Source: Campylobacteraceae bacterium (GTDB lineage: Bacteria; Campylobacterota; Campylobacteria; Campylobacterales; Sulfurovaceae). From it: 24,233 nucleotides of DNA. The notes beneath the pieces were generated by a model. The model made no database searches. It was not told the DNA's origin and saw only the letters and a program-made list of their open reading frames with translations. Numbering within the stretch: the first letter of the stretch is position 1; each line of letters starts with the position of its first letter. The translations under genes were made by a program, and so were the position numbers. Location: positions 1 to 24,233 of the forward strand of contig JALSOO010000241.1 of NCBI GenBank assembly GCA_026986355.1, read 5' to 3'. Shown here one piece after another: positions 1 to 7,136 of the stretch.

Positions 1-238
1 TAGAACCCTTCTTATCCAATCTACCCATTGCATAGTTAGCCCCACAATCATCATGCCAAATCTTAAACTCTGCTCTTGCTCTATAGTGTGATTCATTTGC
101 AGAAAAGACCTCCAACTCATCTACTCCAAAAGGAGATAATAAGCCTAAAACACGCTCTTTTTTTCTCTTTAACTCCTCTTCATAACTCAATTCATACATA
201 CTACATGAGCCACATATACCAAAATGTTTACATTCCAA
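1..238 (-). CDS. trmA: TrmA-type tRNA (uracil-5-)-methyltransferase, 5' part only
   Basis: This is the N-terminal 79 codons of a gene running off the left edge on the minus strand. The reading starts L(M)ECKHFGICGSC and continues with SANESHYRARAEFKIWH and NYAMGRLDKKGS, which resembles the N-terminus of the TrmA/RlmC/RlmD family (SAM-dependent C5 methylation of uridine in RNA; in TrmA, U54 of the T loop). The start is TTG at 238-236: an in-frame TAA lies just upstream at 256-254, no ATG or GTG is available, and an AAGG Shine-Dalgarno sits 8 nt before it. The C-x5-C-x2-C at residues 2-11 looks like the [4Fe-4S] ligand motif of RlmD, which E. coli TrmA lacks. The catalytic Cys and SAM motifs lie outside the window, so TrmA versus RlmD-like is not settled. 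It is divergent from glmU with a 70-bp gap. Confidence 0.75.
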   Translation of the reverse strand, partial: MECKHFGICGSCSMYELSYEEELKRKKERVLGLLSPFGVDELEVFSANESHYRARAEFKIWHDDCGANYAMGRLDKKGS

Positions 239-266
239 ATCTATTACCTTATTTTATATTGAGCGT

Positions 267-280
267 ATTTTAGCTAAAAT
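267..280. repeat. 14-bp perfect palindrome between trmA and glmU
   Basis: ATTTTAGCTAAAAT reads identically on both strands and lies in the 70-bp gap between the divergent trmA and glmU starts. Each strand offers a TAAAAT -10-like hexamer within it. It could be a shared operator or back-to-back -10 elements. No convincing -35 was found for either gene, so the role is inferred only from position. Confidence 0.4.
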
Positions 281-308
281 TAGTCAAAAATTTAATAAGG
301 TATAAAAT

Positions 309-1598
309 ATGTCAATAAGTATCGTTATTTTATCAGCAGGTAGAGGGAGCAGAATGAAATCTGCTACTCCTAAAGTTCTTCATACTATTTCAGGTAAACC
401 CATGCTCTTTCATGCAATTGATGCAAGTCAAAAAATATCAGATGATATTACTGTGGTACTATACCATCAAGCATCTCGTGTCCAAGAGGCGATAGAATCA
501 GAATATAATAATATCAATTTTCATATACAAGATGTAGAGCAGTTCCCTGGAACGGGTGGAGCGATGAGAGGAGTTAATCCAAAATATAAGAAAACACTTA
601 TTTTAAATGGAGATATGCCTCTTATTACTCAAAACTCTCTACAACTACTTACAACTGGAGATGCAGATATAAATATGTCTGTGATTAAACTCTCTAATCC
701 CAATGGGTATGGTCGTGTCTTGATTGAGAATAACAAGGTCAAAGAGATAATTGAACAGAAAGATTGTAATCTCTCTCAACTAAATATAAATAGTGTAAAT
801 GCAGGTATCTATTGTGTCGATACAGAGCTTCTAAACCGTTATATTCCCAAACTTTCAAACGATAATGCCCAAGCAGAATATTACTTGACTGATATTATAA
901 AAATGGCAGTAGATGAGGAGAAAACTGTAACTCCTATCTATGTAAAAGAGGAGGAGTTTAAAGGGGTTAACTCCAAATTTGACCTAGCTAATGCAGAGGT
1001 CATTATGCAAAATCGTATCAAAAAAGAGTTAATGGAAGAGGGAACAATTATGCGTTTTCCTGAAACTATCTATATTGATTGTAGAGCTACCTTTGAGGGG
1101 GAGAATATTTTAGAAAATGGTGTAACCATTTTAGGAGAGTCAAAACTTATCAACGCTCATATCAAAACCAACTCTGTTATAGAAGATTCTATTATAGAAG
1201 ATTCAGATGTAGGTCCAATGGGAAGGATTAGACCACTATCATATCTAAAAGGTACACATGTAGGAAACTTTGTAGAGGTTAAAAAATCTACATTAAATGG
1301 AGTAAAGGCTGGTCATCTATCCTATATCGGAGATGCCTCTATTGATGAGGGGTCAAATATTGGAGCAGGTGTCATTACATGTAACTATGATGGCAAAAAG
1401 AAATACAAAACAACCATTGGCAAAAATGTATTTGTAGGAAGTGACTCTCAACTAGTCGCACCTGTAAATATAGAAGATGATGTAATGATAGGTGCTGGAA
1501 CAACCGTAACCAAAGATGTAAAACAAGGCTCTTTGGCATTAACTCGTACTCCACTAAAGCTTATTCCAAACTTCTTTTACAGATTTTTTGGTAGATAG
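309..1598 (+). CDS. glmU: Bifunctional GlmU: GlcN-1-P acetyltransferase / GlcNAc-1-P uridyltransferase
   Basis: Cytoplasmic bifunctional enzyme that acetylates glucosamine-1-phosphate with acetyl-CoA and couples the product to UTP, giving UDP-GlcNAc for peptidoglycan and surface glycans. The N-terminal nucleotidyltransferase domain (about residues 1-225) shows the LSAGRGSRMKSATPKVLH signature at 8-25 and NGD at 100-102, a metal/sugar-nucleotide site. The C-terminal left-handed beta-helix (about 250-429) carries the conserved VKAGHLSYIGD segment, with H336 in the position of the catalytic base, then NIGAGVITCNYDGKKKYKT. At 429 aa it is slightly shorter than the E. coli enzyme (456), mainly at the C-terminus, and looks intact. 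ATG start with AAGG about 9 nt upstream. No partner gene is cotranscribed; a short hairpin follows the stop directly. Confidence 0.97.
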   Translation: MSISIVILSAGRGSRMKSATPKVLHTISGKPMLFHAIDASQKISDDITVVLYHQASRVQEAIESEYNNINFHIQDVEQFPGTGGAMRGVNPKYKKTLILNGDMPLITQNSLQLLTTGDADINMSVIKLSNPNGYGRVLIENNKVKEIIEQKDCNLSQLNINSVNAGIYCVDTELLNRYIPKLSNDNAQAEYYLTDIIKMAVDEEKTVTPIYVKEEEFKGVNSKFDLANAEVIMQNRIKKELMEEGTIMRFPETIYIDCRATFEGENILENGVTILGESKLINAHIKTNSVIEDSIIEDSDVGPMGRIRPLSYLKGTHVGNFVEVKKSTLNGVKAGHLSYIGDASIDEGSNIGAGVITCNYDGKKKYKTTIGKNVFVGSDSQLVAPVNIEDDVMIGAGTTVTKDVKQGSLALTRTPLKLIPNFFYRFFGR

Positions 1599-1615
1599 AG
1601 GTGCAAAATGCACCT
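1599..1615 (+). terminator. Short hairpin directly after glmU
   Basis: AGGTGCA (1599-1605), a 3-nt AAA loop and TGCACCT (1609-1615) form a 7-bp stem one base after the glmU TAG. It is followed by TTATATTAC, a weak U-run, so termination efficiency is uncertain. The right arm also covers the stop codon of the minus-strand remnant at 1615-1846. Confidence 0.5.
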
Positions 1616-1846
1616 TATATTACAATTTGATGTAAAATAATTTTATCTTCAGCCTCTTCTATATCAGCATTGCCGTTCATAAATTGTTGTTAAGGATTAA
1701 CAACAATTTATGAACGGCAATATACATTTTGGGGCATTTAACTCTTTTGTGACAACATTCTCAAAATCTTTAAGCTCTCCAGCTTGTTCTAAATGATGTG
1801 CAAAGTTTCCTGCTACACCCAATCCGATAGTCTCTATTAAATTCAT
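1615..1846 (-). pseudogene. Internally deleted remnant of a DUF5718-like gene
   Basis: On the minus strand an ATG at 1846 with a good AGGA ribosome site (1857-1854) opens a 49-codon frame beginning MNLIETIGLGVAGNFAHHL, then EQAGELKDFENVVTKELNAPK. From memory this matches the conserved N-terminus of the DUF5718 family (IGLGVAGNFAHHLEQAGE...APKGIFPF). Family members are a few hundred residues long, but this frame stops at 1699-1697, inside a large palindrome. Beyond the palindrome a second, +1-shifted frame reads MNGNADIEEAEDKIILHQIVI and stops at 1617-1615; it may be the old C-terminus. I infer that the middle of the gene was deleted and the junction now carries an inverted repeat. The family name is recall, the frame disruption is seen, and assigning the C-terminal piece to the same gene is inference. 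Confidence 0.6.
1669..1721. repeat. Perfect 25-bp inverted repeat with 3-nt loop
   Basis: Left arm 1669-1693 and right arm 1697-1721 are exact reverse complements, separated by GGA. The arms include TTGCCGTTCATAAATTG and its complement CAATTTATGAACGGCAA. It is far longer and more perfect than the terminators elsewhere in the window and has no T-tract. It sits at the deletion junction of the minus-strand pseudogene and supplies the stop codon of its N-terminal frame. One arm reads as plausible coding sequence continuous with the C-terminal remnant (QQFMNGNADIEE), which suggests that the other arm is an inverted copy made by template switching; a small palindromic mobile repeat is the alternative. 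No other copy was seen in the window. Confidence 0.95.
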
Positions 1847-1987
1847 GCTAATTCCTAAAAAAATAATTATATAATAATATCAAGTATAATTTAAAGAAAT
1901 ACTATCACTTCATAATTAACTAAGAAAAGTTAAGATAGAATAAATATAAATATAGAATAAATCTATAAGAGCATAGGAGCTAGAAAT
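1847..1987 (+). promoter_or_regulatory. AT-rich promoter region before first rhodanese gene
   Basis: This stretch is very AT-rich and contains TATAAT at 1870-1875 and 1885-1890 on the plus strand, and ATTATA at 1866-1871 (TATAAT on the minus strand). Either plus-strand hexamer could serve the rhodanese gene at 1988, and the minus one the old start of the pseudogene. No clear -35 accompanies them. AGGAG at 1975-1979, 8 nt before the ATG at 1988, is a solid ribosome binding site. Confidence 0.4.
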
Positions 1988-2623
1988 ATGATAAAACAGA
2001 AATCTCTGGTGGCAGGTCTACTTTCCCTCTCGTTATTTACTACAACATTAAATGCACTTGAGGTAAATATTACAAAAAATTTACCTTTTGTGGATATTAA
2101 TATCAATGGTAAAACAATAAGAATTCAACGAATCCAAGACACCACACATAAATTGACAAACTCGTACGCAAAAACTTCTCGACCAACTCCCCCTTTTGGA
2201 ATACAACCCTATCAACCGATTGAAGGTATCCAAACTGTTTCAGAACTTGATGTAATAGATTTTATAAAAAATAAGGTATCTAAAAACAGAGGTATATTAA
2301 TAGATGCTAGAATGCCAAAATGGAATAGAGCAGGAACAATTCCTGCTTCTACTAATATTCCCTTTTCTGTGTTAACTCCAAGTAGTAAAACCTCCTATAG
2401 AAAGATTATTGAACTACTCGGTGGACAAAAAAAGGGAGAGAAGTGGAATTTTAAACAAGCACAAAATCTTCTAATATTTGATAATGGACCTTGGTGTCAA
2501 CAAGGCTTACGTGCTATGCAAAATTTAGTTAAAATAGGGTATCCAAAATCTAAAATGCTCTACTATAGAGGTGGTATGCAGTACTGGCAAATTTTGGGTT
2601 TGACAACAACTATTCCCAAATAA
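1988..2623 (+). CDS. Secreted rhodanese-like protein, paralogue lacking the usual catalytic Cys
   Basis: A 211-aa protein with a signal peptide (KQKSLVAGLLSLSLFTTTLNA, cleavage near residue 23) and a rhodanese-type C-terminal domain (about 78-211): GILIDAR at 102-108, TIPASTNIPF, the active-site loop IFDNGPWCQQG and the closing YYRGGMQYW. It is clearly paralogous to the protein at 3763-4401 along its whole length. In that protein the loop reads FCNGVWCGQS, with Cys at the normal rhodanese position; here the same position is D165 and only C170 remains. The upstream SRPCPPFCIQP motif of the paralogue is SRPTPPFGIQP here (T67, G71). Classical sulfurtransferase activity is therefore doubtful; a binding or scaffolding role, or use of C170 alone, is possible. 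It lies 20 nt before the LysM gene and is probably cotranscribed with it. Confidence 0.85.
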   Translation: MIKQKSLVAGLLSLSLFTTTLNALEVNITKNLPFVDININGKTIRIQRIQDTTHKLTNSYAKTSRPTPPFGIQPYQPIEGIQTVSELDVIDFIKNKVSKNRGILIDARMPKWNRAGTIPASTNIPFSVLTPSSKTSYRKIIELLGGQKKGEKWNFKQAQNLLIFDNGPWCQQGLRAMQNLVKIGYPKSKMLYYRGGMQYWQILGLTTTIPK

Positions 2624-2643
2624 CATAACAAAAAGGAGAAACT

Positions 2644-3672
2644 ATGTTAGATAAAGACCAATACAATCAAGATGAGTATAATGACTATTATAAACAAGAG
2701 ATAAGAGGTGCAGAGACAAGTGGTATAGAAGAGGAAGAGCCTTCAAAAAAGGGTAAAATTCTAGCAATTCTAAGCTTAATTATTTTAGCTATTGCTGGAT
2801 ATTTTGGATATTCAAGTATGAATAACTCTACAACAGATGAAACACTTGTAGTTAAAAAAGAGATTGAAAAACCTGCTCAAACAGTTCAAACTGTAGAAGA
2901 AGAGCCTAAAAAAGTTGAAAAAAGTGTAGTAGTTGCAGAAAAAGAAGTAGTTAAAAAACCTCTAGAGAGTGTTCAATCCGTTACAGAAGAAAAAACAACT
3001 ACTTCAAAAGATAATAAAGTAGCAGAGGTTGAAAAGAATAGAGAAAAAGCAGTAGGAACAAATGAAAAAATGTCTCCTGAAGAGATTGCTAAAGTTGTCC
3101 AGATGGTTATGTCTAAAATGAATAATAAACCAAAAGAGGTAGCTATAAACAGTACAGAAAAAGAGGAATCCAAATCATCGGTAGATACTGAATTAATGTC
3201 TGAATTATCAAAAATAAATACTGATTCCATTGATGAGGAGAATGAAAATAAAAAACTAGAAGATGCATTAAACAATATAGATGATGCAACAAAAGATAGT
3301 AATATTAAAAACGATAATAAAACTGTAGATACCTATAATAAAGTTAAAGTATCTCAAAACAGTAGTAATAATGATGAATTAAGTAAGCTATCTAGCCAAA
3401 TTTCAAATTTAATTTCAGATAAAGAGATAGATTCTCAAGGAGAGAAACCTAAAGATGAAAAAATCTATACCGAATCATTAAAAGGAGAGGTAGTTACTCG
3501 TAAAAATGAGATGAGAATTATTGTTGTAAGAAAAGGAGATACTTTGGGCAAAATTGCAAAAAGAGCTTATGGGAATATTATGGAGTATAAAAAAATCTAC
3601 AAAGCAAATCCAGATATTTTAAAACGTCCAGACCGTATCTATATTGGGCAAAAACTTCGTATCCCAAAATAG
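2644..3672 (+). CDS. Membrane-anchored LysM-domain protein
   Basis: 342 aa. An acidic cytoplasmic N-terminus (1-34) is followed by one membrane helix at about 38-56 (KILAILSLIILAIAGYFGY), then a long Lys/Glu/Ser/Asn-rich, low-complexity periplasmic linker (about 60-285). The C-terminal LysM domain (291-342) carries VRKGDTLGKIAKRAYG and ends IYIGQKLRIPK. LysM domains bind GlcNAc-containing glycan, usually peptidoglycan, so this looks like an inner-membrane protein tethered to the cell wall through a flexible arm. No catalytic domain is visible. AAAAAGGAG stands just before the ATG. It follows the first rhodanese by 20 nt, and a 12-bp hairpin follows the stop. Its partner is unknown; similar proteins are annotated only by the domain. 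Strong Lys/Glu bias explains the long antisense frame over it, which is not a gene. Confidence 0.9.
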   Translation: MLDKDQYNQDEYNDYYKQEIRGAETSGIEEEEPSKKGKILAILSLIILAIAGYFGYSSMNNSTTDETLVVKKEIEKPAQTVQTVEEEPKKVEKSVVVAEKEVVKKPLESVQSVTEEKTTTSKDNKVAEVEKNREKAVGTNEKMSPEEIAKVVQMVMSKMNNKPKEVAINSTEKEESKSSVDTELMSELSKINTDSIDEENENKKLEDALNNIDDATKDSNIKNDNKTVDTYNKVKVSQNSSNNDELSKLSSQISNLISDKEIDSQGEKPKDEKIYTESLKGEVVTRKNEMRIIVVRKGDTLGKIAKRAYGNIMEYKKIYKANPDILKRPDRIYIGQKLRIPK

Positions 3673-3690
3673 AAATTAGAAATAACTTCT

Positions 3691-3720
3691 TTAAACAGAG
3701 AATTAAATTTCTCTGTTTAA
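3691..3720 (+). terminator. 12-bp hairpin after LysM gene
   Basis: TTAAACAGAGAA (3691-3702) and TTCTCTGTTTAA (3709-3720) are perfect complements around a 6-nt TTAAAT loop. It stands 19 nt after the LysM stop and 42 nt before the second rhodanese. There is no strong T-run afterwards, so it may be a weak terminator, an attenuator or an mRNA end stabiliser. Confidence 0.6.
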
Positions 3721-3762
3721 CAAACCCAATCATTAAAGCATTAACATAAAAAAGGTTACACT

Positions 3763-4401
3763 ATGAAAAAATTACTAATACTACCATTTTTAGCATCATT
3801 AGTATATGCAGAAGATAATACATTAGTGAAAATAACAGATACTATTCCATATGCCTATACTATAGATTCTGGAAAGAAAGTTAAAATTGAGAGGATTCAA
3901 GATACCTCAAATCGATTAACAGATGATTATACAAAAACATCACGACCATGTCCACCATTTTGTATACAACCGACCAAAGTCCATCCAGATATTAAAAATA
4001 TTGAAGAATTAGAGATACTTCAATTTATGAAAGATAAAGTTACAACCAACAAAGGTGTAATTATTGATGCACGTCTTAAAAGCTGGTTTGAGCTAGAGAC
4101 TATTCCTTCGGCAATCAATATTCCTTTTCCTGTAATGCTCGATGCTGATAAAAAAAAGGCTGAAATGATTTTTAAAATATTAGGAATGAGAGTTGAAGCA
4201 GATGGAACATGGAATTTTGATAATGCCAAAGAGTTAGTAGTATTTTGTAATGGAGTATGGTGTGGACAATCTGCACACTTTGTAAAAGGATTATTGAAAT
4301 ATAACTATCCTACATCAAAAGTTAGATACTATCGTTCAGGATTTCAAGGTTGGAAACTACTAGGTCTAACAACTGTTGTGCATAAAGAGATTAAAAAATA
4401 G
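3763..4401 (+). CDS. Secreted rhodanese-like protein with CPPFC and CNGVWC motifs
   Basis: A 212-aa protein with a short signal peptide (MKKLLILPFLASLVYA, cleavage near residue 16) and a rhodanese domain: GVIIDAR at 98-104, TIPSAINIPF, the active-site loop VFCNGVWCGQS (C162 in the normal persulfide-forming position, second Cys C167) and RYYRSGFQGW. A second cysteine pair, SRPCPPFCIQP (C63, C67), precedes the domain. Rhodaneses transfer sulfane sulfur through a cysteine persulfide; periplasmic ones such as Wolinella Sud handle polysulfide. A role in periplasmic sulfur transfer is inferred from this and the likely lineage. It is the cysteine-complete paralogue of 1988-2623, with the LysM gene between. 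AAAAAAGG precedes the ATG. The 90-nt gap with a hairpin suggests partial or full transcriptional separation from the LysM gene. Confidence 0.88.
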   Translation: MKKLLILPFLASLVYAEDNTLVKITDTIPYAYTIDSGKKVKIERIQDTSNRLTDDYTKTSRPCPPFCIQPTKVHPDIKNIEELEILQFMKDKVTTNKGVIIDARLKSWFELETIPSAINIPFPVMLDADKKKAEMIFKILGMRVEADGTWNFDNAKELVVFCNGVWCGQSAHFVKGLLKYNYPTSKVRYYRSGFQGWKLLGLTTVVHKEIKK

Positions 4402-4402
4402 T

Positions 4403-4426
4403 AGAGATAAGCCTAAACTTATCTCT
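4403..4426. terminator. Convergent hairpin terminator between rhodanese gene and dnaK
   Basis: AGAGATAAG (4403-4411), loop CCTAAA, CTTATCTCT (4418-4426): a 9-bp stem in the 39-bp gap between two convergent genes. It can act in both directions. T-runs on either side are poor. Confidence 0.55.
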
Positions 4427-4440
4427 CATGAATTAGAAGA

Positions 4441-6318
4441 TTACTCTACTTCTGCATCAATAATATCATCATCTTTTGCTTTTTTAGCAGGTTCAGCTTT
4501 ATTATCCCCTTGCTCTTTTGCATAGACAGCTTCTGCCAATTTATGAGACTTTTCAGTTAATAGTTTAACCTTCTCTTCAATCTGCTCTTTTGTTGCAGAC
4601 TCATCTTTGAGAATAGCTTCAACATCAGCAATAGCTTTTTCAATTCCTGCTTTCTCTGTAGCATCAAAATTTTCACCTAAATCATTTAATGATTTTTTAG
4701 TTTGATGAACTAGTGCATCTGCTTGGTTTCTAGTATCAACTAATGCTTTTCTCTTCTCATCTTCAGCCTTATTTGCCTCTGCATCTTGAACCATTTTTTC
4801 AATCTCTTCATCTGAAAGTCCTGACGAACCAGTGATTTTAATCTCTTGAGATTTACCTGTTCCTTTATCTTGTGCAGAGACTGTTAAGATACCATTAGCA
4901 TCAATATCAAAGGTTACTTCAATCTGTGGAACACCTCTTGGAGCTGCTGGAATATCTCTAAGTTCAAACATACCCAATGATTTATTATCTTTAGCAAACT
5001 CTCTTTCACCTTGAAGTACATGGATACTAACAGCTGGTTGATTATCTTCTGCTGTTGAGAAGACTTGTGACTTTTTAGCAGGAATAGTTGTTCCCTTTTC
5101 AATAACTTTAGTTGTAACTCCACCTAATGTCTCAATCCCAAGACTAAGTGGTGTAACATCAAGTAGAAGAACATCTTTTACATCTCCTTTAAGAACACCA
5201 CCTTGGATAGCAGCACCAAGAGCAACAACCTCATCTGGATTTACAGATTTATTAAGCTCTTTTCCAAAGAATTTTTGAACCTCTTCTTGAACCAATGGAA
5301 CACGTGTAGAACCACCAACCATTACTACTTCATTGATTTCAGAAGTAGAGACATCTGCATCTTTAAGAACAGATTTAATTGTTTTAATAGTACTTGCTAC
5401 TAAATCATCAATCAAAGACTCAAATTTTGCTCGTGTAATCTTCTGTACAAGGTGTTTTGGTCCAGATGCATCTGCTGTAATAAATGGTAGATTAATCTCT
5501 GTCTCTGTTGAGCTTGAAAGCTCTTTTTTTGCATTTTCAGCAGCATCTTTAACTCTTTGAAGAGCCATAACATCAGCTTTTATATCTACACCTGTCTGAT
5601 TTTTGAACTCATTAGCAACATAATCAATTACTCTGTTATCAAAATCATCTCCACCAAGGAAAGCATCTCCACCTGTTGCCATAACCTCTACAACATTATC
5701 TCCAGTTTCAAGTACAGTAACATCAAATGTACCACCACCAAGGTCATATACAACAATCTGCTCAGACTCTTTTTTATCAAGTCCATATGCCAATGCAGCT
5801 GATGTTGGTTCATTGATAATTCTTAGAACATTTAATCCTGCAATAGTACCAGCCTCTTTTGTCGCTTTTCTCTGTGCATCATTAAAGTAAGCAGGTACAG
5901 TAATAACAGCATCTGTTACGCTCTCCCCAAGATACGCTTCTGCATCCTCTTTTAATTTCATAAGAATTTTAGATGAAATCTCTTGAGGTGTATAGGTTTT
6001 ATCAGCTACTTCAATCGCACATGCACCATTTCTATTGATGATATGATAAGGAAGTCTCTCTTTTGCCTCTTGTGCATGTTCTTCATCAAACATAAGCCCC
6101 ATAACTCTTTTGATAGAGTAGATAGTCTTCTCTGGGTTTGTAACAGCTTGTCTTTTTGCAGACTCTCCTACTAATACTTCACCTTTATCTGTAAATGCTA
6201 CAATTGAAGGAGTTGTATTTTTACCCTCTTTATTTGCAATAATCTTTGCTTCACCATTCTCAAATACACTCATTGCAGAGTTTGTTGTTCCTAAGTCAAT
6301 TCCTAAAACTTTACTCAT
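4441..6318 (-). CDS. dnaK: Hsp70 chaperone DnaK
   Basis: ATP-dependent cytosolic chaperone that binds exposed hydrophobic segments of client proteins, cycling with DnaJ and the exchange factor GrpE. The 625-aa sequence has the three Hsp70 signatures: GIDLGTTNS at 6-14, VYDLGGGTFDV at 190-200, and VVMVGGSTRVP in the second half of the ATPase domain. K70 and the T200 region match the ATPase core of E. coli DnaK. The linker LLLDVTPLSLGIETLGG leads into the substrate-binding domain, and the tail ends DDDIIDAEVE. Length and motifs are ordinary. The ribosome site AAAGGA lies 5 nt before the ATG. It is downstream of grpE with a 97-bp gap and probably shares its promoter; no dnaJ is adjacent. Confidence 0.99.
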   Translation of the reverse strand: MSKVLGIDLGTTNSAMSVFENGEAKIIANKEGKNTTPSIVAFTDKGEVLVGESAKRQAVTNPEKTIYSIKRVMGLMFDEEHAQEAKERLPYHIINRNGACAIEVADKTYTPQEISSKILMKLKEDAEAYLGESVTDAVITVPAYFNDAQRKATKEAGTIAGLNVLRIINEPTSAALAYGLDKKESEQIVVYDLGGGTFDVTVLETGDNVVEVMATGGDAFLGGDDFDNRVIDYVANEFKNQTGVDIKADVMALQRVKDAAENAKKELSSSTETEINLPFITADASGPKHLVQKITRAKFESLIDDLVASTIKTIKSVLKDADVSTSEINEVVMVGGSTRVPLVQEEVQKFFGKELNKSVNPDEVVALGAAIQGGVLKGDVKDVLLLDVTPLSLGIETLGGVTTKVIEKGTTIPAKKSQVFSTAEDNQPAVSIHVLQGEREFAKDNKSLGMFELRDIPAAPRGVPQIEVTFDIDANGILTVSAQDKGTGKSQEIKITGSSGLSDEEIEKMVQDAEANKAEDEKRKALVDTRNQADALVHQTKKSLNDLGENFDATEKAGIEKAIADVEAILKDESATKEQIEEKVKLLTEKSHKLAEAVYAKEQGDNKAEPAKKAKDDDIIDAEVE

Positions 6319-6415
6319 TATAATCCTTTATTTAAACTTAATTTTTATTGTCGTATTGTATATTATTTAATAAATTTAAAATGCTACTTTAGTTGCATTT
6401 ATCTTAACTTTTTGT

Positions 6416-6976
6416 CTATTTTGCCGTTGACACCATAGCAGGACGTAAAAGTCTATCTTTAATGGTATAACCTTTTTGAAGTACTTGAACAATATCTCCT
6501 GCTTCATGTTCATCACTCTCTACTTGCATAATAGCTTGATGTATATCAGGATTCATCTCTCCTATTGTCTCTACAACTTTTATATGGTTCTTTTCAAGTA
6601 CCTTGATAAGTTGTGTATAGGTTAAATCTAACCCCTCTTTAATCTTGTCAAGTACATCTGATGAACCCTCTTCACTATTAGTAGTTTCAATAGTTGCTAA
6701 GGCACTATCAAAAGAGTCTACAACTGACAATATATCATTAGCAAAGCTCTCATTGGCATACGATACAGCCGTTGCTTTATCTTTTGCCAATAACTTTTTA
6801 GAATTTTCAAAACTTGCATGAGTTCGTAGATACTTATCTTCACACTCTGCAAGTGCATCTCTAAGTTGAGTCAGTTCACTCTCTTCTACTTTATTATCAG
6901 TAGTTTCCTTTGCCTCTTCAACATCAGGAGTATCAACAACCTCAGCTTCTATAGATTTTTCATTCTCTTTACTCAT
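6416..6976 (-). CDS. grpE: GrpE nucleotide exchange factor
   Basis: GrpE accelerates ADP release from DnaK and acts as a thermosensor through its long paired helices. The 186-aa protein has an acidic disordered N-terminus (1-30), a helical region (about 31-95) beginning ELTQLRDALAECEDKYLRT, and the C-terminal beta domain with the family signature around PDIHQAIMQVES and VVQVLQKGYTIKDRLLRPAMV. GAGGAG lies about 11 nt before the ATG, slightly long. The gene leads the grpE-dnaK pair; hrcA, which precedes grpE in Helicobacter and Campylobacter, is absent here. A consensus sigma70 promoter lies about 60 nt upstream (7035-7063). Confidence 0.98.
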   Translation of the reverse strand: MSKENEKSIEAEVVDTPDVEEAKETTDNKVEESELTQLRDALAECEDKYLRTHASFENSKKLLAKDKATAVSYANESFANDILSVVDSFDSALATIETTNSEEGSSDVLDKIKEGLDLTYTQLIKVLEKNHIKVVETIGEMNPDIHQAIMQVESDEHEAGDIVQVLQKGYTIKDRLLRPAMVSTAK

Positions 6977-7034
6977 TATAGATACTGCTCCTCTTTAATT
7001 ATTTAATAATCTTATATTTTAAAAGATTTGAAGG

Positions 7035-7063
7035 ATTATACATCATTGAGTCTATTTTGTCAA
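7035..7063 (-). promoter_or_regulatory. Consensus sigma70 promoter for grpE-dnaK, with HAIR-like repeats
   Basis: On the minus strand TTGACA (7063-7058) and TATAAT (7040-7035) are separated by exactly 17 bp; both hexamers are perfect. Transcription should start near 7028, giving a leader of about 50 nt. Overlapping and just upstream are repeats resembling the HspR operator (HAIR, CTTGAGT-N7-ACTCAAG): CTTG and ACTCAA with correct 7+7+7 spacing at 7085-7065 but an imperfect left half, and CTTGA...ACTCAA at 7064-7046, one base short. No CIRCE element (HrcA) was seen. The promoter is strong evidence; HspR control is a guess. Confidence 0.85.
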
Positions 7064-7090
7064 GGTTGAGTTTATATTTTACAAGAAGAA

Positions 7091-7115
7091 TACTTTAGTC
7101 GTATAGACTAAAGTA
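7091..7115 (-). terminator. Terminator hairpin after rpsO
   Basis: TACTTTAGTC (7091-7100), loop GTATA, GACTAAAGTA (7106-7115): a perfect 10-bp stem 21 bp beyond the rpsO stop. On the minus strand it is followed by TTCTTCTTGT, a T-rich tail. It separates rpsO from the grpE promoter. Confidence 0.7.
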
Positions 7116-7136
7116 GAGATAGAGTAGAATTTGAAA

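Noticed and set aside
1177..1204. Tandem 13-bp direct repeat TTATAGAAGATTC in glmU
   Set aside because: It encodes repeated IEDS residues in the beta-helix, a naturally repetitive fold; no separate role is needed.
2973..3275. 100-codon antisense frame over the LysM gene
   Set aside because: It lies opposite the Lys/Glu-rich linker, has Ser/Phe-biased composition typical of such shadows, and matches no family.
5203..5802. Several plus-strand frames of 66-81 codons inside dnaK
   Set aside because: They lie antisense to a highly conserved gene, lack ribosome sites and encode low-complexity sequence.
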